A DNA stretch of 64,000 bases from Erythroxylum novogranatense (lineage: Eukaryota > Streptophyta > Magnoliopsida > Malpighiales > Erythroxylaceae), in the NCBI GenBank assembly GCA_029891385.1, contig CM057233.1, positions 33,276,540 to 33,340,539 on the forward strand, in the 5' to 3' direction. This document shows, piece after piece, positions 21,263-33,991 of this stretch; position 1 is the stretch's first letter; the number at the start of each line of letters is the position of its first letter. The position numbers and the translations under genes were made by a program. The notes under the pieces were generated by a model, which did no database searches, was not told the origin of the DNA, and worked only from the letters and a program-made list of their open reading frames with translations.

Positions 21263-24200
21263 TAAAAATTTCGTCCTTGAAATTACTTCATAATACTGAA
21301 TAAGGTAGGGTTATTATTATCTCATACACTCCTCCGTTTCCTATATCATTTTTCTTCTCTATGCTTCCTTTCATAAAATCACAATTAATAAATTATATAG
21401 GTCTCTCAATTCTCTGTTTAGATATCATACTTCCTTAATTATGTCCTTGATGAGTTTCAGAGTATTCAACTTTTTACTTCCAGTCTCAATTCCACATATA
21501 TCGAATTATAACAATACTAACCATCTCCACATAACACTGTGTAATTCCGATAATCGTAAAGTTACTCATAATCCCATAGTCCCATTTTTGCCATAGTTTT
21601 ATATAGACCATTTTATGTCACACTTAGTTTCCCTTATGACTCTTGTATCTCCTCTAGCTACCCTTGGCACAGGTGATACACTCAAGGACAAGTCTTTTTT
21701 GTTTACATCTCATCGGTGTTAATACACTGAACCTTCAAATCTTTCTCAATATTTTCACAACTTCGATATGATCCACCATAATTTACTCGTCTTTCAAAAC
21801 CACTTTATTCATATTCCACATTCTTTGCACTCATTAACGGTATCATTAGGATAACAATTATCATGCCTATAGTCACTTTGCACTATACATTAATCTCATA
21901 TGCTGATGCACTCTAGATATACAAGCTTTATACCTATCTCCGAGAGCCATGATTACAAGGAACTCAAATATGTAATCACTCAATTTGATATTCTTAGCTG
22001 CCAATTGCTCTTTCGATGTATTCTTACTAGAACATATATCTAGATCCGGTGGTACACTTACTTTTTCATCTAATCATAGTCCCTAAACTCCTCAATTCGG
22101 ACTTTCACATTTCCTTTTTGCCAAAGTGTTGTTACTTTTTTCTCCATTTTAACTCGATATTATACACTCCACATATCTGGTACTCTGCTCTTAAATGTTA
22201 TATTCAAGGCAGTGGATTGTAACACTAGCTTTATTAGGACATGTTCATCTACATAAGCCCAATTTCATTTTTACCTCCATCTCTCCAAAATTCCAAGCCT
22301 TCAAACCCATTACTATTTCAGCATCTTTCAAATCGTGTATCCAAATTTAGCTCATGAGACTATAATTGTCCTTAGATACACAAAACCAATTTACTATTGC
22401 AATAGATTGCATCTTAATCTCTCATGGGAAACTTTGTTATATACAGAAAAATCACCAAATCGAAACGGTATAATTAACACTAGGGTTATGAATTCCTCAA
22501 AACTTCTTTTTACCCTCATTATTAATACATCTTACATATATTCCGCAAACTTTTTTTTTATAGTCATAGTCACTCATTAAGATCATGTTGCTTATTAATG
22601 CCAATAGATATAACCTCACACTCATTGTACTTATATTTAGTTCTTGTAATTCCTTGAGTAACTAATTCCTCAGTGCAGTAGTATTATCACATGTTGTCCT
22701 CAATTTTTCATTGAACTTTCTTTTTCTCGACGGATTTCAGCAATTCTTTCAATTTCCCGTTGATTCCACATTGACTTATTCTAACGTTTGTTCATTCATA
22801 CCTGTTACTCCACAGATTTCAATTTATCTGCAAACATAACTCATGTGTTGGTAACACCTTCATCAAATATAATTTATGGTTCCCAATCATATATACACAG
22901 ACTATGTTGTGGACCAAAGTTCACCTCACATTAAACTTTACATCAACAAAATATATATATATACTCTCAATAGCCTTTTCTAACACTTATGCTTTATTCT
23001 TTGCTGTGAATGTATCTCCAATGTCCACTTTTGACTCACTATTTATTCTTTCCAAATTGGTTCCCTCATTGATCATTCTTAAATTGGATTAATCGACTTA
23101 CTAACCTGATCTCAATGATTTCTTAGTAATTTCCTTGATTTTGTTTATAAATCCTTGTCAATCAACTATTTCCCATAAGTACTTATTAGTCATTCTTTGT
23201 ATTCCAAGAAAAAACATAACAAGTCATATCACGACTGAGATAATCAAAACATTCCCGATGATGAGGCTTAATGAGACATTAAGCAATTTCATTTACATTA
23301 TGGCAAGTCTTCACTTACTCACGTTCGCTAATGCTACTTACATTGCAATTAACTCTAGATAACATTTCTAGTCTTGTTCCTGCCCATGATTGGGGTTCAC
23401 CATATGATCATAATAGAAACCGATTTTTGTAGGCCCATATCGTGCCTTGCACTTTCCTCCTCACCTTTACAAACATATTGACAGTGATTCTACTCCAGTT
23501 TTCCAGTATTTACCTCTTCTTCTATGCAACATGCTATCATGATCATTGAATTAGCATTTTAAGTGTCTTCACTTTTCCCCTTTTGATTTTATCATTCTTT
23601 CCATAACCACATGCATACATACAATCCAAACCTAGGCGCATTTCTAACTTCCTCCATACGACACATCATGTATCACGTTTCATCACTTGTAAAGTCATGT
23701 TCTTATTATTTCATCGTCCATTTATATATTCTCAATCCATTTACAATTATAGTCGCAGAATCATCAAGAAATGTAATCTCAGTATCCCAAATATATTATT
23801 ACGCTAAATCATAACCTTCACATTTCAAATCCAAGTCTATTCTAGTTATTTGTTTTAACTGGGCTTGTACACTTTAATCTCACCATTTCTACTTCTTCTT
23901 GACAATATCTTCACTTCTCTATTTCATTCGATGGTAGACCATTACGGTACAATATATTCTATAATATACACATCAACACAACTTTAGTGAATCTACCTTA
24001 TTGAACCATGTACTTTTTTCTCATTTCCAATTATCCCCATTTATCGGACATACAAGTAAGAATCATAACTACCTAGTTATCCTGAGCTTTTGATCTCACA
24101 TAGACATATTCTTATGCTAAATCATACTCTTATCACTTTTAACCGATATTTGACCTCTCCAGGCTATAACAAATTTCATTTTCTTGCAACTCGATTTATA

Positions 24201-24548
24201 CACTTTCAATCTCATTATCCATTTTGATATTACCTCTTTCCTAAATTGGCCCATGCCAATGTATTCACATTCGTATCACATTCGAGGGTTTATAACCACA
24301 GTATAATATGAATATCATTATCCATTTTTCTTTTCCTCATTCCTAATTGCCCATAAACCTTCATTGGTTCATATTCTGACATATCATCACTTTTCTCACA
24401 TTTAAACACTTAACACATGTTCATGCTTATGACTCATACTCATGCGACTCAGAATAAGGATTAGTTGCCACGGTCTGCTACGACATGACTTAAATGCATG
24501 TAACTTGACCTATATTTCAGAAAATGCCCATATAAGTTCGTACTTCTA

Positions 24549-24561
24549 GGCACTGATACCA
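24549..24561 (-). other. Primer-binding site of the LARD (tRNA-Met type)
   Basis: Minus strand TGGTATCAGTGCC, six bases (TTTAGG) beyond the LTR end. The first eight bases match the initiator-Met primer complement. Confidence 0.85.
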
Positions 24562-24567
24562 CCTAAA

Positions 24568-27500
24568 TGTAACACCCCACTCCCACATGACCCGAACCCG
24601 ACATCAATGTTGATATCCCAGCCCGTGCCCTGCGAGGGTAGCGTGCTACATCACTCAGTCAAAAAAACTCAGTATAATTTTTTTTTCAAAACATAAATAT
24701 GCACAATGCGGGAAACAATTAACATAACAATCATTGGTAACTACAATGGCCACGGGGCCCTTTTTATCAATACAAATTAATTCAGTCTGTTGACTTCACA
24801 ACATGACCTAATCATTTGTACAAACATTCAGAAAATAAAATTTTTTTATTAGACACTAATGCAGGCGCGAATTGATCCCGACCTCTTTTCTCGTTCACAT
24901 GCGATTGCTATACGCCCGTTGCCTAACGGGGTATTCTTCTGGGTCCTGAAAAATAATTACAAATTTTGGGTGAGTTTTACGAACTTAGTGAGTGACCATC
25001 ATCGATGGTTCACCCAGTCACATCACACAATTTGCATACGTCGAACTTTATTTCATAATGCACATTCACACACACATCTACAGAATTCCACATTCATATT
25101 GTTCATATTTGATACAAGCATATGAGATTCACTTTCCACTTATTATTTTGCCATGACCGAGTGCCTAAACTGTACCTTGTAGGGCTCATTAATAACTGTT
25201 CCTTATCCGTTGGTGGATACAGGGCTCATTAAACGTTGAGCCTGAGGCTCTAAATCACTTATGAGCTCAAGGCTCATTTTCACTCGTTGAGCTTAAAGCT
25301 CTGATCAGTGGCGACTCTGGTCATAGCAGCCATTATGTTTCATGCAACACTCAAGCATATCACAGTTATTTCAAAATTTCAAATTCAGAAGTACCACATG
25401 ATTGTTATCACATAAGTATAAGGCATTTTGCCGTTCACTCAATCAAGGAGATCAAATCAAATGCATATGAAATGCTTATGTGATACTTTTCTAATTTATT
25501 ATGGTGTTGTGATCGAGCGCCTAAAACTGTCCCAATATGGGCGCATTAATTATTGAGCCTGAGGCTCTGAATCACTGTAGCCTCGAGGCCCAAATACATT
25601 AACCTTTTAGCTCTCGGTGGCTGCTCCGGTCACAACTATCATTAACTGATCATGCATTCATGCGTGGAATGCATATGTTGCAATAAAGCAATATCCACAT
25701 CACAATCATTTCCAAATTATCACATTGGAACAAATAATTCACAATTAATCCCATTAAAATAACAATCACATTAAATCACACAAATAACACTTCTATGTCA
25801 TAATCTCCCAATACATCGGACCTTCTGTCCGGAATCCATAATCATAACACAAGCCCACCATTATTCACCACAGAATTATAAGCAAATAATAATTGAGAAA
25901 TCGTCTAGGTCACTCACCAATAGCTTTCGAGCTAATGCCTAGAAGTCTTGGCAACGTCGGTGGGCTGACGTTCCAAATGCGCCTCTATAACAAGTCAAAC
26001 ACACATATATTACACATTATCCAATTAGAAACATTTAATAATGCACATGTAGCAATTTAAAATGTGTACAATGCATGTTCATGACATTCCCAGCACTATT
26101 CTAAAATTCTCGTCACAATATTTTCCTCTAAATTTTAGAAACTCATTAACACCGAAATCACTCAATTCAGACCTCTATAGGTCTAATTACTGCTAAAACT
26201 GAGACTGTACACTATACCCAATTTCACTCCAGAAATTAAACATCTTAGGGAATGAATAGAAATTTGATTCCTTCAGATAACTTGTAAGCCCATGTATCTA
26301 GTTTAATTAGGAACAAGAATCACCTCATTTGGATCTCTACAGATTGAGATATCACCAAAATACTGAAGTATGTTCAGACTTTTCCAATCAATCCTCTCAC
26401 TTTGATCTAATCAATCCTTTTCAATTTAATCTCAAAATCCATAACTTTTCATGGAGAGGTAGAGTATTGTTTTAGGAATCCAACGCTTCAAAAATCAAAT
26501 CAATCGGAGGTCGGATGGAAAAGTTATAAGCAAAAGAGTGAAGAGAGGTTGGGTCAGGAAAACATGACTACTAATGCATGTAAAAATTACATTCATCAGT
26601 CGACTAGTCGAAGACCTCCTAGTCGACTAAGTCATCTATAGTGGTTGACCTAGAAAACTCAGGTTTTTTCTTTTTGTGACAACCCAACTTTCCCAATTCA
26701 TAACTTCTTACTCAGAACTCCAAATTGAACAAACTTGGTATCAATGGAAAGCTAAAAGAAAACTCTACAAATTCTATGAGGATATTAAGAACCAGATCTG
26801 CCTTTAAAGGGGTCAAAAATCACCTCAAAGTATCTATCAGACAACCATCATCCTACACAATGACAGAAACTCTAAATATCATAATTCTCTACTCCATTGT
26901 CCAAAAATCACAAATGAGGTCTCATTGGAAAGATCACAGAAAATCCTACAAGTTTCATAAGGGCTTGAAAACGAATTTCACCTCTAAGGGTGTCAAAAAT
27001 TCAATCAAAGTTACTGCCTTCACATTAACATTCACAACATTACAAAACAGTACAACAATTTTCCAAAATCATATCTTTCCATTCCCTTTGCCAAAAACTC
27101 CAAGTTTTATACAGAAAGAAAGATCAGAATATATGCTACAACTTTCATGAACAACTTGGAAGCAAACTCAACCTCTAAACAAATCAAATTCTCAATCAAA
27201 GTTTCTGCCTATATAAGTCATTCTCAACAGTAACACAATCTTCCAAAATGCATAAATTCCTATCCCATTATCGAAAAATTACATACTCTATATAACTGAA
27301 AAGATAAGAAAACATGCTACAATTCTCATGAAGGACTTAGAACCAAATTCCATCTCTAACTAGATCAAATTCTCTCATTATTGTGGCTGCCCTGTTAAAG
27401 AGTGTTAAATCAACCATTTCACCTAAACCATATCCAAACTTTAACAATCCATAACTTATAATTCTTACATCCACAATTAGCATATTATACATCATTTCAA

Positions 27501-29224
27501 AGCTAAGATGTTCCTCTACAACTTTCCATAAGACCACTTGAGCTAAATCAGACCATAATAGCCCATAATTGGCTTCAAACCTCAGTAACCACAAAACCTA
27601 CACACTTAGAGACCTTGACACACAAAACACATTCATTCTTTGAAAACCATCTGAAATTTAACAAGTAATAACTTTAAATATAAAAATCAAAAAATGTCAT
27701 ACTTAGTGGCAATAGAAAGCTAACAAGAAACTATTCAACTTTCATGAAGACCAATTTCACAAAATCTATCTACTTTAGCCTAGAAAAATCCCCCAAAGTT
27801 TCAGGTCACAAATCATTCAATGCTAGAATCACCACTATTCACCCTGAACATATATCTCACTTTCAAGCAAAATTCAAAACCCTTAAAGCCACAATTGGAC
27901 AGAACTTTCTTTATAATAATTATAGCCAAACTTCTCAATTTTAATTCAAGCTAAACCTCAACTCAATAGCATCACCATATCAAAACTTATAACCCAAACA
28001 TTGAAACATACTCAAAGTAAAATTTCCAGATTTTACACCTAGTTCTACTCCTTTCATTCCAACATCATTTCTACATTAATAAACATCCAATTTAGTCACT
28101 AATTCAGCCACAATTTCATCTAGATCTTCACTTGAACACTTAACCATAAAATGGCAGCACACATACAAAATGTTCTTACTTTAATTACCAATCATCTAAC
28201 ATCATGAAAACCACTCCAACACTTAAGTCACACACTAATTCACACACTACACAGGTTAACACATTCATCCTCGATCAACCATAAATTCACCAAGCAAATA
28301 ACCTACCCATTTACACTAACCACAGGTTCAAGTAATTAATATACCAATTATCATAATGAATGCTTCTAACTACCATAAAAGACAAGACTTACCTATTTAA
28401 ACTCCAATCTTCCAAGCTTCACCAACTCACCAACTTTCCTACTCCACTTTTCATACCCACAGCAACCATCATCATCCAAAGAGGGAAAGGCTTAGGTTTT
28501 CACTTATGTGTGAATAAGGAGGAGCAAGCAAGTAACAAGGATGAGACTTTTTCTTGGAGGATGAAGAACCAACAAAGAAGGAGAAGAGAAGAGCACCCAC
28601 GGATGAGAAGAAAGAAAACTTTTAAAAAATCACCTTTCTCACTTTCCAACTTGAAGTGTTGTGGAAGCACTCACCCATTAGGTTATTTATATTAAACCTA
28701 AGTTTAAGACATAGTAGGCAAGTGACATGTATCACTTGCCACTTGTCTTGTTTTTAAAGATTCATTTATTTTCTTTCCAATCACAATTCAATTTCTAGTC
28801 CAATTTCTCTCTAAATTCCAGTGGCTCATATTAAAAATTCCTAAAATCATGTCTTTAATTTTTAGTGCCATTAGACAGTCATTTCTAATACCGAAAATCC
28901 AATAAGTCCGCCACTTGGATATTTTTCCGGTCCGGAAAGGTATCTCGAAAAATTTCCAGAAAAATTTCTAAAATTTTCCAAAAATGTAAAACACACAAAA
29001 ATATACTCTAATTCAAGTTTCAAGCACAACAGTCACATTTTTCAAATAAACACATATACCGGGAAATGTCATGAATGCATGTATAGTCATGTGCATATAC
29101 AAAAATTACAATTTATGTATATATAGAGGCCATATGATGCATGATTACGTCGAAATACGTTTACACATTCAAAACCCATCCCAAATTACTATTTTACCCC
29201 TCTAATCGATGATGGGATGTTACA
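24568..29224 (-). repeat. 5' LTR of the LARD (4,657 bp)
   Basis: Termini TGTAACACCCC and GGGATGTTACA on the plus strand. It contains the segment (about 27876-28477) absent from the other LTR. Open frames inside (26725-27150, 28360-28695) are not conserved as proteins between the LTRs and are not genes. Confidence 0.88.
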
Positions 29225-30037
29225 ATGCTATCGTTAAAGAAAATTTTAAAAAATGGTGTTACAATAAATAAAACCTATTGATCTTTTACAAATAGCAAGA
29301 TTTTTCATGAAAGGATACTTAGTGATAGTTTTCCTTTTTAATTGATCAATAATCATAAATGCATGCTTAGTAGTGCCATAGTGAATAAATAGGGCGTTAA
29401 TATTTTGATTGATATGTATATTCAAATTAAGCACTTAAACATAAAAGGAATAAGTTAGTATGTTGACACATTTTAAGTGATTGATATTTGAGGTTAAGTT
29501 AATTTCATAAGATTTGATTTCATTGTATCATTATTACATGTATTATTGTGTGTTTATGTGTTTACGTATTTTTGTTTGGTCGTGTTTTCTATTTTGATTG
29601 AGGATAAGAAAAGGTTTAGGCATAGGGATGTTGATAAGTGTAGATCATAATATGTTTTTATAAGTGGTTAAGTATTTTTTTAAAATGTTTTCTTAGACGA
29701 TTATCATGTGTATAGGCTTAAATTTGTGTTCTTATTAATGTTTGTATTTGTTCTAAGTGTTTGATTGATTTGGAGCAACAATTTTGATCTTAATTTTGTG
29801 ATTTAATAGGTGTTTGATATGTTTGTGATTATATAAAATAGGAATGTAAAGAAAAGAGAAGATCTTAGATGCATAGCAAAGAGCAAGCTATGTGCATAGA
29901 GCTTCTGTCATAATCGTGACACCATGTACGATTGTAACAAAGAGGGACAGGCTATTCAGGTCAAGATTGTGATAACGTCATGATCGTGACATAATGTATG
30001 ATTGTAATAGAGAGGGACAAGCTATGCAGGTCAAGAT
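29225..30037 (+). other. Ty3/gypsy 3' remnant, non-coding
   Basis: AT-rich sequence. Around 29565-29625 the phrase TTTTGATTGAGGATAAGAAAAGGTTTAGG resembles the untranslated region and purine tract before the 3' LTR of Athila/Tat-type gypsy elements, followed by TGTTGATAAGTGTAG, a plausible LTR start near 29629. This may be the distal part of the element whose RT fragment lies at 12350-13430. No gene seen. Confidence 0.4.
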
Positions 30038-30048
30038 TGTGACACCTC
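29909..30048. repeat. 70-bp tandem duplication
   Basis: Two copies (29909-29978 and 29979-30048) of CAT(A/G)ATCGTGACA...GGTCAAGATTGTGA, differing at several positions. Confidence 0.75.
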
Positions 30049-30628
30049 ATATTTAGTATAGGTTAAAGAGCGCAAAGTTATTTTAATCAAGTTGGAATTG
30101 ATTATAAGGTTTGAGAAACTTTATGATTAAATATGAGATATTTAATAAATAAGGATCAAAATGAGATATTAAATCTAATTGAGAATAATTGATATTTAAT
30201 TATTATTTTTATTCTAATTAAAGTTTAATTGAAATTAGGATTTAGTTTCAATTAAATTATTAAAATGTCCAAAAAGCTATTAGAAATAGGTTTAAGCTCT
30301 AATAAAACTAGTACTTCTTGCTTTAACCCTCTCTGTAATAGTTACAGAGTTCTCTTAACTTATTCTGTAGATACCATTAAAGACCAGACCAGACCCTTGT
30401 ACAACTACGGTGGTTGAGACGGATTGGTTTCTGAATTAATTCAAGGGACACGATAAGATAAAGATCAAACTTTGGCGTAAAATACGAATTAAGTTTCCGC
30501 TCTATTATGATTTGTGTTAATTATTTTATAGAATTAAAGAGATCTTGATTTTCGAGCAATCAAAGATAACGAAACGGTTTTGTAATTATTCCGCTACGGT
30601 TGAGATCGAATCTCGAATTAATTTTCCA
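30038..30628. mobile_element. Possible solo LTR (TGTGACACC...TTTTCCA)
   Basis: A 0.6-kb block with a TG start and a CA end, AT-rich at first and then with a more complex right half (CGCTACGGTTGAGATCGAATC). It has no coding content and no clear TSD. It could be the downstream part of the gypsy LTR instead. Confidence 0.3.
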
Positions 30629-30814
30629 GCAGTTGTAATATGAACTCCTCCATGATCCAAAACAAAATTATGTAAATGTTCACTCCCAAAAATGAGTGAG
30701 AAAATTCTACTATGTTTTCTTTCCTACTGTAACATGAACTCGTCCACGATCCGAAACAAATTAAGTAAATGTTCACTCCCAAAAATGCCCGACAAAATCT
30801 ACCTTTTTTCAGTT
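30627..30814. repeat. 94-bp tandem duplication upstream of the candidate gene
   Basis: Two copies, about 30627-30720 and 30721-30814, share GTAA(T/C)ATGAACTC(C/G)TCCA(T/C)GATCC and GTAAATGTTCACTCCCAAAAATG. They lie 0.6-0.8 kb before the ATG of the small gene. Confidence 0.75.
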
Positions 30815-31410
30815 TTAATGATGCCGATGGGAGCATAAGAAGATTATATGTAACACATTAACAGAGGCAGGCCATTGATTTTATGAAAGTGAAACCGCAC
30901 TTGAAAGTTTAAACTTTAGCCAAGTGACATTTTATTTGGGTATGGTGCTGTGTTAGGTCATTGATGTATTTACATAATACTGAAATCTTTTTGTCACCAT
31001 AAATTTGGAAAGGCAGGTTCTGTTGCTGTTTAAAAGATACCTTTTATATTTGAAAATTTCATCAGAATTTTAATGGTGTAGGGCATATTATTTTTTGGGT
31101 ACTGGAAAAGGTAAAGTAAGAAGGTAAACCAGCAGTAGTTCTCCTGGATGTCAAATTTAGGAGTATGTCTATTCAAGGCACCAACTTGATTAAAATGCCG
31201 TGAATGGGACTGCAGTGTTAGGTAATTAATACGAGATTAATATAATGCTTAACAAAATCATACCTAAAAGAATAGGAAACTTATATTCTTCTAAGGCACA
31301 CAGCCATAGACAAGGAATCCAAACTTTTGTGCCTGAAGCTGAAGGAACTTTTTCTCCGCTTTCTTTTCTTTTTCATTTTATCAACACTTTCTTTCTAAAC
31401 TGCACAGTCA
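30815..31410 (+). promoter_or_regulatory. Upstream region of the candidate gene
   Basis: Unique-looking DNA without transposon features. Just before the ATG is a CT- and TC-rich stretch (about 31345-31400, CTCCGCTTTCTTTTC), as in plant 5' UTRs. I cannot assign a firm TATA box. Confidence 0.35.
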
Positions 31411-31746
31411 ATGGAGGCAAAGTCTTCAGATTCTAGAACCTGTTGCTACAGAGCTGCAGAATACAGTTGCAGCGCTAGTTTGCTCTGTGTTTCTTGTCCT
31501 TTGTGTATTGTTTGGTCTTGCGTCAAACTACCTTGCAAGGTTGGATTGAAAGCTGCAAAACGTGCTATAGATCATTGTACAAGATGCTGTGGTTCAGAGA
31601 ATAAAGTTTATGCATCATATTCGTCGTTTTCAGATATTGACAATTACGGGCAGTCAAGCATGGTTAGAGAACTGGATGGCTCTTCTGGGTCATCATCATC
31701 AAGGTCTAGGGCGAGAAAGAGAGAGACGGTGGATCGCAAAGTATAA
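31411..31746 (+). CDS. Small Cys-rich plant protein, unknown function (candidate host gene)
   Basis: Single-exon frame of 111 codons starting ATG 31411 (context TCAATGG) and ending TAA 31744-31746. Residues 1-20 are polar and Ser/Cys-rich. Residues about 22-45 (SASLLCVSCPLCIVWSCVKL) are hydrophobic and Cys-rich, long enough for one membrane segment or a palmitoylated anchor. A basic amphipathic part (KVGLKAAKRAI) and a paired Cys (CTRCC) follow. Then comes YSSFSDID, a Ser-rich stretch and a basic tail (RSRARKRETVDRK). The pattern recalls short plant-specific proteins of unknown function with a CPL-type hydrophobic core and a YSSFSDID-like motif; this is recognition from memory. It lies outside every transposon I could delimit, and codon usage looks normal. 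Transcription is unproven. Confidence 0.65.
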   Translation: MEAKSSDSRTCCYRAAEYSCSASLLCVSCPLCIVWSCVKLPCKVGLKAAKRAIDHCTRCCGSENKVYASYSSFSDIDNYGQSSMVRELDGSSGSSSSRSRARKRETVDRKV

Positions 31747-33084
31747 GTGCTGTTCGAAGCTGAAAACTGGGCCTGTATTTCCGACTTTTTCATGTGTTTA
31801 CTTCTTTTTACTTCTGGACTGTTGTGTAAGAAAGATTCTTGAGAAGTAATTGTTCGATCTAGCAGAAGAATAATGCAAGGTGGAGATTTGTTAAATATGC
31901 CTCGGATTTATGACTTATTATTTAGAGGTATTTTTGGAACTTTTAGTATTTTATATTGGAGTAATATATAAATTCTGTATTTCAGGGCTCACATTCTTAT
32001 TGTAATTCTTCCTTTTTGATTATCTAACTTTAAAAAGTACCAAAAAGCTATTATCTAACTTTAAAAAGCTATTATTTTAAATTATTTTTAAAAATCTTAT
32101 TAATTTTATACTAATCCTAACTAAAACTAATTAGACTAACATAATTTAATTAACCTTAATCCAAACTCAAATTTAAACAAAATTTAATAAAATTTTAACT
32201 CCAATTTAATCAAAATTCAAATTTATTGATTAATTAGCACCTAACCCTGATATAATCTCTAATTTATTTTAGCATCTCCCTCTTTACAGTCGTGATTGGA
32301 ATAATAACAAGAAGATTAATTTTCATCGATAAAGAAACTAAGAACTTGGTGTCTCTTTGGTTGATCTTATTTTTATGGTGGATGAAAAGCCTCAAGTTGC
32401 GCATCTCTCAAGTTCCCCCTTGCAGTTATGGTCAACCATTCATTTTTCATTCGTGCTCTTACTTTTTTGAGTATATGTGAAATATATATAGGGCTTGTTT
32501 GGTAAATAGCTTATCAACTATTTTTTAGCAGATTGAAAGGCAATTAGCTGTTTGACTATATGAAATAATTGATAATTATGTTTGGTAATCAATGAATTAA
32601 GTTAGTGGATTGAATCCAATTCGTAATTTTTTAAATTGCTCCTGTGAGAAACATTTTGCTCTAGTGAGTAAGAAATTAAAAGAAAAAAAGACAATTATGC
32701 TCAAAAGTTATTACAAATTACTCAAAAGATAGAAATAAAGATAGATAGAGATATAGATAAGTTTATCTTCTCCCTTCTCTAATTTCATTCTTTAGATCGT
32801 GGATACAAATTTAACTTTATTTCATAACATGGGCCTTACTTTGATTTGGAACAGTAGTTGTACTATGATGCATACTTCAATGGTAGCTAGCACCTAAAAT
32901 CGTGAGATTATTAGATTTCCATCAGAGGTGTACTAACCGATGAAGTTAAAGATTGCTATAGGTAAGTTTTTTTGTTGTTGTCCATCTCTCTTTTTGATCA
33001 GTCTTCTCATATTTCTCAACACCTAACTCCAATTTATTCATGTCCTCATCTAAGTTTGAAGCTCTGTTCATCGATGGAAGACAC
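31747..33084. other. 3' flank and AT-rich intergenic DNA
   Basis: About 250 bp of probable 3' UTR, then AT-rich DNA with short duplications (AAAAGCTATTATCTAACTTT near 32030-32075). A phrase GGGCTTGTTTGGTAAATAGC at about 32490 looks like the end of an hAT-type or MITE element, but no matching inverted end was found. At 33040-33084 a short frame runs into the copia insertion. Confidence 0.4.
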
Positions 33085-33553
33085 TGTAGAGGATTTTAAT
33101 CCCTTTAAAACTCAAGATCGATTCATATCAGATCATCAATAATAAAATTAAAACGGAAGCATACCTGAATCTATTGTAAAATCTACATTGAAGTTTTGCG
33201 GTTTTGTCTTCCAAATTAGAACGTAAACCTTTTCTAGAGTTTTCCGTAACTCTCTGCTTTCTCTCTGACGATGGGATTTCAGAAAAGAATTTTTTAGGTT
33301 ACGTTTAATTTGAGGACCATAACCTTTTATATTAGGATAAAACCCTAATTTAATTTCTAATTTGGCCCATCATAAAACTAGAAATAGAAGCCCGGTCTCT
33401 ACACATATAGAGCTCATACTTAAAATAGATGCATGAAGCTCAAATACCATAAAATATTAGACCACTTTAATTAATTGGGCTCAACTTTATATGATAGCCT
33501 TTATATACAATTACACACATATAAGCCCACATGTTGGATTAAAAATCCTTACA
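33085..33553 (-). repeat. 3' LTR of the copia element (469 bp)
   Basis: Plus strand TGTAGAGGATTTTAATCC...GGATTAAAAATCCTTACA, with near-perfect inverted ends. A minus-strand TATA-like AATATAAAAGG lies near 33325-33345. Confidence 0.88.
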
Positions 33554-33991
33554 ATCTCCCACTTGGGCTCTATGTGTTACCTTAAAATTGCATATTAACC
33601 TTATGAGTACTCAAAATTGTGCTATCATTACTGTATGCATCTTCAGACAATCCGGTCCATCAATCATACCAACATAGGATCAAAGCGTCTTTCGCTACAA
33701 TTAACGTAACTAGAACCATCAATGGTCACGTATGCCGATATAATCAAATGACATGGATCAAGCATGGATGTGTAGTATGGAAATTATAAGCAGCGTGATC
33801 TTAGCATGCTTATTTCCAACTGGTCCAACCTTATGCTTTGGTGAGATCAATCTTAAATAAGTTCAGAGACAAAATAAACCATATATCTTAAAGCTGAAAA
33901 TAACCTCAAACAACTTAACCGAAAATTGTATCCAAAATGAAAGTGAAAATGTCTAATCCAAAAGCATCTACAATACAAACTCCCACTGAAA

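Larger units (their letters stand above)
21248..24567 (-). other. LARD internal domain (non-coding, 3.3 kb)
   Basis: AT-rich; stop codons are frequent in all frames and no gypsy motif is readable. On the minus strand it begins TTTAGG-PBS and continues with ACATGCATTTAAGTCATGTC and GCAGACCGTGG. Those phrases also occur just after the PBS of the plus-strand element at 58865 onward. It ends with CAAGGACGAAATTTTTATTA and a purine tract before the LTR. The interior is therefore a shared, inherited non-coding domain, not the scraps of one decayed copy. Confidence 0.75.
17203..29224 (-). mobile_element. LARD-like non-autonomous LTR retrotransposon (12.0 kb, non-coding interior)
   Basis: Two direct LTRs (17203-21247 and 24568-29224), a PBS next to the right LTR and a PPT next to the left LTR give minus-strand orientation. 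The interior (21248-24567) has no gag-pol frame on either strand. Flanks ATCCT (17198-17202) and ATGCT (29225-29229) look like a 5-bp TSD with one change. LTRs above 4 kb plus a conserved non-coding interior near 3.3 kb are the definition of a large retrotransposon derivative. The TGTAACATCCC...GGGATGTTACA termini fit long-LTR gypsy families, which probably supply proteins in trans. A second member occurs at 55549-61892 on the other strand. Confidence 0.85.

Noticed and set aside
26725..27150. 141-codon frame in the right LARD LTR
   Set aside because: The homologous part of the other LTR does not preserve it as one frame; the base composition is that of non-coding LTR.
28360..28695. 111-codon frame in the right LARD LTR
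   Set aside because: Half lies in the segment missing from the other LTR and there is no recognisable protein content.
31589..31849. Second frame overlapping the small candidate gene
   Set aside because: It overlaps in another phase, with hydrophobic junk after the real stop and no motif; the 31411 frame has better start context and protein-like features.
32480..32660. hAT/MITE-like end GGGCTTGTTTGGTAAATAGC
   Set aside because: No matching inverted terminus or target duplication could be found before the copia insertion, so it is not called as an element.
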